64,000 bases of DNA from Hyphomicrobiales bacterium (GTDB lineage: Bacteria > Pseudomonadota > Alphaproteobacteria > Rhizobiales > Rhizobiaceae): assembly GCA_900469625.1 (NCBI GenBank), contig UBXV01000001.1, positions 62,001 to 126,000 of the forward strand, in the 5' to 3' direction. The translations under genes and the position numbers were made by a program. A model generated the notes under the pieces. The model was not told the DNA's origin. It did not search any database and saw only the letters and a program-made list of their open reading frames with translations. How positions within the stretch are numbered: position 1 is the stretch's first letter; each line of letters begins with the position of its first letter. Positions 8,808 through 16,410 of the stretch are shown one piece after another.

Positions 8808-9041
8808 GTGAGTGAGCCGACCGTAACCGATGCAACAAACCGCATTTATGAATCGCTCCACGCGGACAATGCCGACATCGATGTGCATATTGCGACGCTC
8901 AAGGCAGCGCTGGCGCGGGAAGGTTTGAAAGAGGCCGTGTTCGACCCTGCCAAGCTCACGCAAAACAATCGTTCTGGCAGGAAGCTGATGCAGGCCTATT
9001 TTCGCCAGCGCGGCGTGACGGTGACGTTCTCGGGTTCCTGA
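8808..9041 (+). CDS. small hypothetical protein
   Basis: A 77-residue protein starting at GTG 8808 with AAAGGGA seven bases upstream. It is soluble, with an acidic N-terminal half (NADIDVHIATLKAALAREGLKEAVFDPAKL) predicted helical and a basic C-terminal half (NNRSGRKLMQAYFRQRGVTVTFS). I do not recognise the family. It stands alone between the proline-rich gene and a convergent SDR gene. The 283 bases before it hold no other supported gene. Confidence 0.6.
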   Translation: MSEPTVTDATNRIYESLHADNADIDVHIATLKAALAREGLKEAVFDPAKLTQNNRSGRKLMQAYFRQRGVTVTFSGS

Positions 9042-9180
9042 AGCGTGCGGGTCAGCCAGGCTGTCTGAGGACGGCTGGATCACCCGCGATGGCTTGATAT
9101 CGCAGCGTTTGGCCTCGATTGCAAATTGATGTGCTGCGAGACGAGATAGGGACTCCGTCCCATCGGTATCACGGTCGTCC

Positions 9181-9942
9181 TCAGGCGACCGTCTCGCCGC
9201 CATCCACGACCAGGATCTGGCCGGTCATGTAGGAAGATCTGTCCGAGACCAGGAACAGGATCGCCTCGGCGATCTCGCCGACATTTGCCCAGCGGCCGAG
9301 CGGGACTTTTTCGCGGATATAGGCCTCGATCGCGCCGCGGCCGCCCATCTGCGCAATGAAGGGTTCGTTGAACGGCGTATCGACCCAGCCGGGGCAGAGC
9401 GCGTTGACGCGGATGCCATGGCGGGCGTAGTCCCCCGCCATCTGCTTGGTCATGGCGATCACCGCATGTTTGGTGGTGGTGTAGGCGATCATTTCGCGGT
9501 CGTAGAGCACGCCCGACGATGACGAGGTGTTGACGATGACGCCGCGGCCGGCGGCCTTCATCGACGGCATGACCAGGCGGGCGGCCATGAAATGGGCGCG
9601 CACGTTGAGGCTCCAGGACCGGTCGAAGCCGGAAATCTCCACTTCTTCGAGATCGCCGGCGACCTGCGCGCCGGCATGGTTGTGCAGGATGTCGATGCGG
9701 CCATGGCGATAGAGGATGTCCGCAATGCCGTCCGAAAGGGCTGCGTCGTCCGTGACATCGAGGGTGACGGCTTCGACCTTGCCGCCCATGGCGCTGATGG
9801 TATCGACCGTCTGTCTTGCCGCTTCGACACTACGGTCGACGACAATCACGTGGGCGCCTTCGCGCGCCATGATGGCGGCACCCGCCTGACCGATGCCGGA
9901 GCCCGCTCCGGTCACGATGGCGACCCGGTCTTTGAGGATCAT
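9181..9942 (-). CDS. SDR family NAD(P)-dependent oxidoreductase
   Basis: A 253-residue classical short-chain dehydrogenase. The cofactor motif TGAGSGIG is at residues 11-18, Asp36 (VVDRS) suggests NAD preference, Asn113 is present, and the catalytic pair is Tyr154/Lys158 (YTTTK) with Ser140-143 upstream. The usual NNAG motif reads NHAG (88-91). It begins four bases after the last permease gene of a polyamine-type importer, so it is probably the last gene of that operon and may oxidise the imported compound or a derivative. The substrate is unknown. Confidence 0.9.
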   Translation of the reverse strand: MILKDRVAIVTGAGSGIGQAGAAIMAREGAHVIVVDRSVEAARQTVDTISAMGGKVEAVTLDVTDDAALSDGIADILYRHGRIDILHNHAGAQVAGDLEEVEISGFDRSWSLNVRAHFMAARLVMPSMKAAGRGVIVNTSSSSGVLYDREMIAYTTTKHAVIAMTKQMAGDYARHGIRVNALCPGWVDTPFNEPFIAQMGGRGAIEAYIREKVPLGRWANVGEIAEAILFLVSDRSSYMTGQILVVDGGETVA

Positions 9943-9946
9943 CTGT

Positions 9947-10765
9947 TCACTCCCCGGATTTCGGTTTTTTATCCCGCATCAGAATGCGGGCAGTCAGGAT
10001 CAAGAGCAGCGATGCGACGAGCACCAGTGTCGCGATCGCGTTGATTTCGGGCGTCACGCCGCGGCGGATCGAGGCGAAGACGTAGATCGGCAAGGTCGTC
10101 TTCGAGCCGGCGACGAAGAAGGCGATGATGAAATCGTCGAAGGAGAAGGTGAAGGCGAGCAGGAAGCCGGCGAGGATCGACGGCAGGATCTGTGGCAGCA
10201 CGATCAGCCGGAAGGTGGTCAGCGGCGTCGCGTAGAGATCGCTGGAGGCTTCGACGATATCGCGCCCGAGGCTGGCGATACGGGCTTTGACGATCATGGT
10301 GACGAGCGCCATCGAGAACAGGCCGTGGGCGGCGATGATCGAGCCATAGCCAAGCCCGAGTTGCGGCGGCTGATCGCCCGGCCAGATCGTCGCCAGCGCC
10401 GGATTGACGAAGGAAAAGACGGCGACGAGCGCCACCAACGTGGCGATGCCGATGACGACGCCGGGGACGACGATGGCGGCTGCAAAGAGCGCATCGAAGA
10501 TCGCCCGGTTGCGCGGCGCCAGCCGCTCCATGCCGAGGGCTGCCATGGTGCCGAAGATCGCGGCAAGCGTCGCGCTGGTAAAGGCGATCATCAGGCTGTT
10601 CTGCAGCGCCGAGACCAGGAAGGTGTTGCCGAGCGCCTTGCCGTACCAGGCGGTCGAAAACCCGGTGAACTCGCTGGCGCTGCGCCCGGCATTGAACGAG
10701 AACAGCACCACCAGCGCGATCGGCGCGTAGAGGAAGATGTAGACCGAGGAGATGAAAGCGCGCAT
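9947..10765 (-). CDS. ABC transporter permease (PotC-like)
   Basis: A 272-residue inner-membrane permease of the spermidine/putrescine/opine class. About six hydrophobic spans surround the EAA cytoplasmic loop (EASSDLYATPLTTFRLIVLPQILPS, near residues 165-190), followed by FSFDDFIIAFF, which is highly typical of PotC/PotI. Its start codon overlaps the stop of the partner permease by one base. It pairs with the PotB-like subunit. Confidence 0.92.
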   Translation of the reverse strand: MRAFISSVYIFLYAPIALVVLFSFNAGRSASEFTGFSTAWYGKALGNTFLVSALQNSLMIAFTSATLAAIFGTMAALGMERLAPRNRAIFDALFAAAIVVPGVVIGIATLVALVAVFSFVNPALATIWPGDQPPQLGLGYGSIIAAHGLFSMALVTMIVKARIASLGRDIVEASSDLYATPLTTFRLIVLPQILPSILAGFLLAFTFSFDDFIIAFFVAGSKTTLPIYVFASIRRGVTPEINAIATLVLVASLLLILTARILMRDKKPKSGE

Positions 10766-11640
10766 CAGACGAGATCCACCTGTCTTGTGCCGGCGACGCG
10801 GAAGGCAATGCGCATCGCCACCATCAGGATCACCACCACGACAGCGACGAGGGTGACGGCGATCGCCGAACCGAAGGGCCAGTTTCGAGATTGCAGGAAG
10901 AGATCGACCAGCGCGTTGCCGATGAAGAACACCTTGCCGCCACCCAGGAGCTGCGGGATCAGGTATTCGCCGAGCAGAAGGATTGTCACCAGCGCCACGC
11001 CGGTCATCACGCCCGGCAGCGACAAGGGCAGGGTGACCCCGAAGAACGTCGACACCGGCTTGGCGCCGAGATCGGCGGACGCTTCCAGGAGCCGTCGGTC
11101 GAGTTTTTCAAGGCTGACATAGATCGGCATGATCATCAGCGGCAGGTAGCCATAGACGATGCCGAGCAGCACGGCGCACGGCGTGTTCAGAAGGCGCACA
11201 TCCTCAAGGCCGATCATCGACAGGAGGTTCGGGATGCCGCGCGAACCGAGAATGTACATCCAGGCGTAGGTGCGCACGAGCAGGCTCGTCCAGAAGGGGA
11301 CGACCACCAGCGATACGAGGATCAGGCGGTAGCGCGGATCGGCTTTGACCGCGAGATAGTAGGCGACGGGATAGGCGACCAGCAGGCAGAGGAGTGCACC
11401 GACCGGCGCCAGCACCATCGTGTTCCAGAAGGCGGCGGCGCGCGTCGGCAGACGCGCGAACTGCGCAAAGGTGAAAGCCGCCTGGTAGCCGCCCTCCGGC
11501 GCACGTTCGCCGAAGGCGAACACCAGCATGGCGATGAACGGCAGCACGAGAAAGATCATCAGCCATGCCGCCGCCGGCGCCACCAGCGCCGCCGTCACCA
11601 GGTTTCTCTTCGTGTTCGTTGCCACAGGCATAAAACTCAT
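10765..11640 (-). CDS. ABC transporter permease (PotB-like)
   Basis: A 291-residue permease with about six membrane spans and the EAA loop EASADLGAKPVSTFFGVTLPLSLPG near residue 195. The N-terminal section (VLPFIAMLVFAFGE) and the LLVRTYAWMYIL segment are typical of the PotB/PotH group. Its start is the ATG at 11640. It is separated from the upstream binding-protein gene by 287 bases containing a RIME-like palindrome, so expression of the permeases may differ from that of the binding protein. Confidence 0.92.
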   Translation of the reverse strand: MSFMPVATNTKRNLVTAALVAPAAAWLMIFLVLPFIAMLVFAFGERAPEGGYQAAFTFAQFARLPTRAAAFWNTMVLAPVGALLCLLVAYPVAYYLAVKADPRYRLILVSLVVVPFWTSLLVRTYAWMYILGSRGIPNLLSMIGLEDVRLLNTPCAVLLGIVYGYLPLMIMPIYVSLEKLDRRLLEASADLGAKPVSTFFGVTLPLSLPGVMTGVALVTILLLGEYLIPQLLGGGKVFFIGNALVDLFLQSRNWPFGSAIAVTLVAVVVVILMVAMRIAFRVAGTRQVDLV

Positions 11641-11689
11641 CCGTTCGCGTTTCAGTCGTGTTTACGGGCCCATCGGCGCAGCGAGGGAG

Positions 11690-11890
11690 CCCCTCATCCA
11701 CACGGTGAGGGAAGCCCCTCATCCGGCCTGCCGGCCACCTTCTCCCCGCAGGCGGGGGGAAGGAGACTCGTGGCGCTCGCCCGGTCCCACGCATGAACAG
11801 CGGGAAGGGGAGCGGTGAGCCCGCCACTTGTCCCTTCTCCCCGTCAGAACGGGGAGAAGGTGCCGGCAGGCGGATGAGGGGCGCTTCCCT
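11690..11890. repeat. RIME-like palindromic intergenic element
   Basis: CCCCTCATCC-type sequence at 11715-11747 reappears inverted at about 11851-11881, giving a long imperfect hairpin with the inner arms ACCTTCTCCCC / GGGGAGAAGGT. A further partial copy of the CCCCTCATCC end lies at 11690-11699. The sequence matches my recollection of the Rhizobium intergenic mosaic elements. It sits inside an operon, between the binding-protein and permease genes. Confidence 0.75.
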
Positions 11891-11927
11891 CTCGACGCAA
11901 GTGAGGACAGTACGGTCCGGGCGCCGA

Positions 11928-13088
11928 TCAGGCCGACTTGAACCGTGCCATCAACTCGGCACGGCCGGGGTCGGTCAGCGTCACGGCGGCGCCGAACTCC
12001 AGCGGCGTCAGGGACGCTTCATCCGGATAGACGATCTTGTTGCCGGTAATCTCGGCCGGCAGCAGCTTCAGGACGCGGCTGTCTGTGGTCGGCGCGCCGT
12101 TGGCGATGTGCTCCTTGACGGCATTTTCCGGCGCCATCAGGTAATTCAGCAGCGCGTAGCCGGCCGCCTTGTTGGCGGCACTCTTCGGGATCGCGTAGAA
12201 ATCCGACCAGATCTCGCCGCCGTCCTTTCCGAGCACGAACTGGATTTCCGGCATGTCGCGATTGAGCTGCGCGCCGTCATTGGTCCAGCACATGGTCATC
12301 CAGGCATCGGTGGCGCGCATTGACGGCTGGTAGTCGCTGTTGATGGCGTAGAGGTGCGGCTTCACCTTGATCAGCAGTTCCTCGGCCTTGGCGAGTTCGT
12401 CCGGCTTGGTCGAGTTGAAGGAATAGCCGAGCGAGACCAGCGCATTGCCGATGGTCGTCAGCTGATAATCATGCACCATGGCGCGGCCGTCGGCCTCGGT
12501 CATGGCGACCTCGAAGAAGTCCTTCCAGCTCGTCACCGGCGTCTTGATCTTGGTGGAGTTGAGCGCGATGCCGGTCGTGCCCCAATTCTTTGGCACGGCA
12601 TAGGTCTTGCCGTCGACGACGCCCTCGTTGGTGAAGCGCGCGGTCTCGGTCGCAGCGTCGTAGTTCGGCAGCTTGGAGAGATCGAGTTCGTCGATCAGCC
12701 CGAGCTCCACATAGGTCGAGATCGTGTAGTTGGTGGGCACGAACAGGTCCCAACCGGTGCCCCCGGCCTGTAGCTTGGCCAGCATCTCCTCGTTCGAGCC
12801 GAAGACGTTGACTTCGACCGCGACGCCGGTTGCGGCCTGGAACGCCTCGAAGGTGGCGGGGTCATGGTAGTTCGGCCAGGTGGCGATCGACATCTGGCTG
12901 CCGAGATCCTGGGCAAACGCGGTCGAGGAGAACAGACCGGGCTGGCGCGCCAGCACTGCGGTTGCAAGGCCAAGGCCGGTAACGCCGAGGAAATGACGGC
13001 GGGTGACCGAGCCGCGCTTCAGGCGCATCAACTCGTCGGCAAGCTGCTCGGCGGTAATCGGGGCATTTTCTCTGTACCATTTGGTCAT
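11928..13088 (-). CDS. Tat-exported polyamine-type ABC substrate-binding protein (PotD-like)
   Basis: A 386-residue periplasmic binding protein of the SBP_bac_8/PotD class. Residues 29-35 read TRRHFLG followed by a hydrophobic stretch and AFAQ, a twin-arginine signal; the leader is long (about 60 residues). The body has the PotD-like patterns IATWPNYHDPATFEAFQAATGV, WDLFVPTNYTI and MCWTNDGAQLNRDMPEIQFVLGKDGGEIWSD in separate blocks. It lies between the ATPase and permease genes of one importer. Polyamine, opine or related amines are the likely ligands; which one is not determinable here. Confidence 0.9.
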   Translation of the reverse strand: MTKWYRENAPITAEQLADELMRLKRGSVTRRHFLGVTGLGLATAVLARQPGLFSSTAFAQDLGSQMSIATWPNYHDPATFEAFQAATGVAVEVNVFGSNEEMLAKLQAGGTGWDLFVPTNYTISTYVELGLIDELDLSKLPNYDAATETARFTNEGVVDGKTYAVPKNWGTTGIALNSTKIKTPVTSWKDFFEVAMTEADGRAMVHDYQLTTIGNALVSLGYSFNSTKPDELAKAEELLIKVKPHLYAINSDYQPSMRATDAWMTMCWTNDGAQLNRDMPEIQFVLGKDGGEIWSDFYAIPKSAANKAAGYALLNYLMAPENAVKEHIANGAPTTDSRVLKLLPAEITGNKIVYPDEASLTPLEFGAAVTLTDPGRAELMARFKSA

Positions 13089-13158
13089 GACGCTGTTCCC
13101 TTTATCGTTTGACGTTCATGCATCAGCAGGCTGTGGCCCGGTCAGATCGTGCGCATTC

Positions 13159-14247
13159 TCAGGCCGGAAAGATGTGAAGCGCATTCGGATCGAAGGCGAG
13201 GCCGACCCTGTCGCCAGGCTCGACGAGATCGCTATCGCCGATGGTCCTGCGATCGGCGGTGACGAGAAAATCGCCGAGACCATCGACATCGACGGAATAT
13301 TCAACGGACGACCCCAGAAAAATGCGGTGCGTGACGGTACCGGACAGGGTGGCAGTGCCAGCAGCGCCGTTACGTTTCAGGCTGATCGCCTCGGGGCGCA
13401 GCGCAACGGTGGCCGAACCGGCGCGCGGCTTCGCCGTGGCTGTTGATGCAACCCGGGTGCCATCGGCAAAGACGATCGTGGTGCCGCCGTCGTCGACGGT
13501 CGCGGCGATCCGGTTGGTCTTGCCGACGAAATCGGCGACGAACAGACTGGCCGGACGATCATAGATGTCCTGCGGCGGGCCGACCTGGATGATGCGGCCG
13601 GCATTCATGACGCAGACGAAGTCGCTCATCGATAGCGCCTCCTCCTGATCGTGGGTCACCAGGACAAAAGTGATGCCAAGTTCGCGCTGCAGCGTCTGCA
13701 GTTCGATCTGCATGGCGGTGCGCAGCTTCTTGTCGAGTGCTGCCAGCGGCTCATCGAGCAGCAGCACCTTCGGCTTGTTGACGATGGCACGGGCAAGCGC
13801 CACGCGCTGCTGCTGGCCCCCGGACATTTCATGGATCCGGCGCTTGCCGAAGCCGCCGAGCCGGACCATATCCAGCGCTTCCTGGGCGCGCCGCGAGATT
13901 TCGGCAGGTGCTCTTCGCGGCCGCATCTGCTTCAAGCCGTAGGAGACATTCTGCTCGACGTCGAGATGTGGGAAGAGCGCATAGTGCTGGAACACCATGT
14001 TGACGGGGCGCCGATAGGCGGCAACGCCATTCATCGCCTCGCCGCTGATGTAGACCGTGCCTTCGCTCGGCTGCTCGAAGCCGCCGATCATGCGCAGGCA
14101 CGTGGTCTTGCCGCAGCCGGAAGGGCCGAGCAGCGCCATGAAGGCGCCCTTGGGCACCGCAAAGTTGATGTCCGAAACGGCGGTCACGCTGCCATAGCGT
14201 TTGGCGACCGAACGGAACTCGATGTCGTTCGTCGAAGCGGATGTCAC
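13159..14247 (-). CDS. ABC transporter ATP-binding protein (PotA-like)
   Basis: A 362-residue ATPase, normal PotA length. Walker A GPSGCGKTT is at 41-49, signature MSGGQQQR at 141-148, Walker B LLLDEP at 162-167 and the switch His at 199; a C-terminal TOBE regulatory domain covers about 270-362. The frame is open for 82 more codons upstream, but those overlap the divergent regulator, so I choose the GTG at 14247 with AGGGAAC upstream. It is the first gene of the importer operon and energises the two permeases. Confidence 0.92.
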   Translation of the reverse strand: MTSASTNDIEFRSVAKRYGSVTAVSDINFAVPKGAFMALLGPSGCGKTTCLRMIGGFEQPSEGTVYISGEAMNGVAAYRRPVNMVFQHYALFPHLDVEQNVSYGLKQMRPRRAPAEISRRAQEALDMVRLGGFGKRRIHEMSGGQQQRVALARAIVNKPKVLLLDEPLAALDKKLRTAMQIELQTLQRELGITFVLVTHDQEEALSMSDFVCVMNAGRIIQVGPPQDIYDRPASLFVADFVGKTNRIAATVDDGGTTIVFADGTRVASTATAKPRAGSATVALRPEAISLKRNGAAGTATLSGTVTHRIFLGSSVEYSVDVDGLGDFLVTADRRTIGDSDLVEPGDRVGLAFDPNALHIFPA

Positions 14248-14344
14248 GTCTGTTCCCTGCGGTTGTTGTCGGATACCGCCAAGGCATGGATGCCATCGCG
14301 TTCCACCGTCATTGACAGGCAGCGTAGTCAAGGCGCCCCTTGCC

Positions 14345-14403
14345 GGTATATACCCCGAGAGAGGTATTTCAACGGAATTTGGCTTGTGGGAGGAGTATAC
14401 CTC
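14345..14403. promoter_or_regulatory. repeated GGTATA/TATACC motifs upstream of the LuxR-type gene
   Basis: A perfect 10-bp palindrome GGTATATACC at 14345-14354, a half-site GAGGTATTTC at 14361-14370 and a near-palindrome GAGTATACCTC at 14393-14403 lie between the divergent ATPase and regulator genes. They are candidate binding sites for the neighbouring LuxR-family regulator. Confidence 0.35.
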
Positions 14404-14431
14404 AACAGGGCCGGTTCGGCGGGAGAGCGGT

Positions 14432-15235
14432 TTGGGTATCGACCTCGAGGGGGTATTCAAGGTTTTGGCGCCGATGGTCAGTGGCGCAGCCATGGACGAC
14501 GAGACGGTGGGCGTTGCCTACCGGCAATTGATGTCGGCGCTGATGAGCTTCGATTACGTGGTGGTGTTCGCCTATCGCAGCAAGGAACGGCCGATCGACC
14601 TCTACAGCACATTCAATGACAAGGATCACGTCCTGTTCGTCAGCCTCTACCAAGCTGGCCCCTATCTGCTCGATCCCTTCTATAACGCGGCCTGCGAGGG
14701 CAAGCCGGGCGTCTGGCGCATGCGGGAGAGGGCGCCGGACCGGTTTTTCTCCAGCGAATACTATCGAACCTATTACGTCCAGACCGGGCTTGCCGAGGAA
14801 GTCGGCTTCTTCGTGCCGATCAGCGATGACATTACCGTCGTGCTGTCGTTGATGCGGCGTGAGGCGACGGGATCCTTCAGCCCGGCGGAATTCGCCCTGT
14901 TGAAGAAGGTCGAGCCGCTGGTCTCGGCATTGGTGAGCCACCATTGGTCGGACCTTGGCCGCAGGTTCGATGCGGCCTTGGCAAAGTCCGGGCGCAACCG
15001 GCGGAAGGCCACCCACCCACCGGCCGACGGTGTCTGGCAACATCTCAATCTGACGGAACGCGAAGCCTCGATCATCGAACTGGTACTGCAGGGGCATTCG
15101 TCGGAATCGATCGGACTGAAGCTCGGCATTTCGACTGGGACCGTCAAGGTCCACCGCCGCAACGTCTATCGCAAGCTTGGCATCTCCTCGCAAACGCAGC
15201 TTCTCTCCCTCTATCTGCGCAATCTCGGTCAGTAG
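14432..15235 (+). CDS. LuxR-family transcriptional regulator
   Basis: A protein of about 267 residues with a C-terminal LuxR helix-turn-helix: LTEREASIIELVLQGHSSESIGLKLGISTGTVKVHRRNVYRKLGI, near residues 208-253. The N-terminal 190 residues have no response-regulator aspartate signature and are not a clear autoinducer domain. The true start is uncertain: the frame is open from 14201, and the TTG at 14432 behind GGGAGAG is the best-spaced candidate. It is divergent from the polyamine-type importer and probably regulates it, sensing an unknown ligand. Confidence 0.82.
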   Translation: MGIDLEGVFKVLAPMVSGAAMDDETVGVAYRQLMSALMSFDYVVVFAYRSKERPIDLYSTFNDKDHVLFVSLYQAGPYLLDPFYNAACEGKPGVWRMRERAPDRFFSSEYYRTYYVQTGLAEEVGFFVPISDDITVVLSLMRREATGSFSPAEFALLKKVEPLVSALVSHHWSDLGRRFDAALAKSGRNRRKATHPPADGVWQHLNLTEREASIIELVLQGHSSESIGLKLGISTGTVKVHRRNVYRKLGISSQTQLLSLYLRNLGQ

Positions 15236-15243
15236 CGATGTCG

Positions 15244-16395
15244 CTACTTCTGCACCTGCTCCGCCGGCATCGGTTTTACCGGTGCTCCGGGGAAGATCTT
15301 CTGCAGGTTTCCGGCGATAACCTGGTCGCCTTCCGAAACGCCTGAAGCCAGCCCGATGAGATCGCCGCTGGCCGGGCCAAGCGTGACGAGCCGCTGCTCT
15401 ACTGTGTCGCCCTTGCCGACGATATAGACGTATTTGCCGAGCTGGCTCGATCCGAGCGCTGTCTCCGGAACCATCATCACGTTCGGTTCATCCCGGATCT
15501 TCAGTCGCACGCGGACATACTGGCCGGGAAGCAGGCTGAGGTCCGTGTTGTCGATCGTCGCGCGCGCCACCACCGTTCCGGTATTGCCCTCGACCGCGTT
15601 GTTGATGAACGTGAGGTCGCCGCGGTAGCGCGGCTCCATGTCGCCGGGCAGAAGCACTTCCGCCTCGACTTTGCCCTTGGCCCGGGCCTTCTGGATGTCG
15701 GCAAGTTCGGCTTCGCTCGGGTTGAACGAGACATAAATCGGCGAAAGTTGCACAAGGTTGTTGAGCGGTGTTCCGGTCGTATTGCTGACCAGCGTCCCCT
15801 CTGGTGCCAAGTTGCGCCCGAGCCGCCCGGCAAAGGGCGCGCGGATTTCGGTGTAGGCTAGGTTGATCTCAGCGGTTTGCACCGCTGCCCGCGACATGGC
15901 CACCGCGGCCTCTGCCTGATGCACCGCACTCTGGCGCTGATCGAAACTGTCCTTGTCCAGATATCCTGTCGTGGCGAGCTCGTTGCCGCGCGTGAGATTG
16001 GATCGGAGATAGGCGAGGGACGCTTCGTCCCTCTCGACCTGGGCCTTTGCCTGATCCAGCACCGCTCGATAGTCGCGCGCGTCGATCCGGTAGAGGAGGT
16101 CGCCGCCCTTGACGTCGGAACCGTCGGCAACCGGCTGCGCTTCTATGTAGCCGGAGACCTTGGCGCGCAGTGTCACGTTGCGGATTGCCTCGGTCCGCGC
16201 GGAATAGTCGAGATAAATGGGGATCGTTTTCTTGACGACCGCCGCGACGGGAACAGGCATGGCTTGCGGCGCCGGAGCAGGTGCGGCCCCGGCGTCGCCG
16301 GCTTTGATCTCGAACCCGCCAATCCTGTAGTGATAGGCGGCCGCAAGAGCGGCTGCGATCACCACTGCGACTAGGGCCAGTTTCGAACCACGCAT
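15244..16395 (-). CDS. RND efflux pump periplasmic adaptor subunit
   Basis: A 383-residue membrane-fusion protein of the AcrA/MexA/HlyD type. An N-terminal membrane anchor spans about residues 4-21, a barrel/lipoyl part starts with RAKVSGYIEAQPVADGSDVKGGDLLYRID, and a helical hairpin (about 100-165, rich in Ala/Gln/Glu) follows; the lipoyl return strand reads YTEIRAPFAGRLG. The start is the ATG at 16395 behind GGAG; a TTG at 16407 is weaker. It is encoded 15 bases downstream of the pump gene in the same orientation and links it to an outer-membrane channel that is not encoded nearby. Confidence 0.93.
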   Translation of the reverse strand: MRGSKLALVAVVIAAALAAAYHYRIGGFEIKAGDAGAAPAPAPQAMPVPVAAVVKKTIPIYLDYSARTEAIRNVTLRAKVSGYIEAQPVADGSDVKGGDLLYRIDARDYRAVLDQAKAQVERDEASLAYLRSNLTRGNELATTGYLDKDSFDQRQSAVHQAEAAVAMSRAAVQTAEINLAYTEIRAPFAGRLGRNLAPEGTLVSNTTGTPLNNLVQLSPIYVSFNPSEAELADIQKARAKGKVEAEVLLPGDMEPRYRGDLTFINNAVEGNTGTVVARATIDNTDLSLLPGQYVRVRLKIRDEPNVMMVPETALGSSQLGKYVYIVGKGDTVEQRLVTLGPASGDLIGLASGVSEGDQVIAGNLQKIFPGAPVKPMPAEQVQK

Positions 16396-16410
16396 GTCAG
16401 GCTCCAATCC

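Noticed and set aside
9893-11122. 409-residue open frame on the plus strand
   Set aside because: Antisense to two well-supported permease genes; highly charged, repetitive composition without domains.
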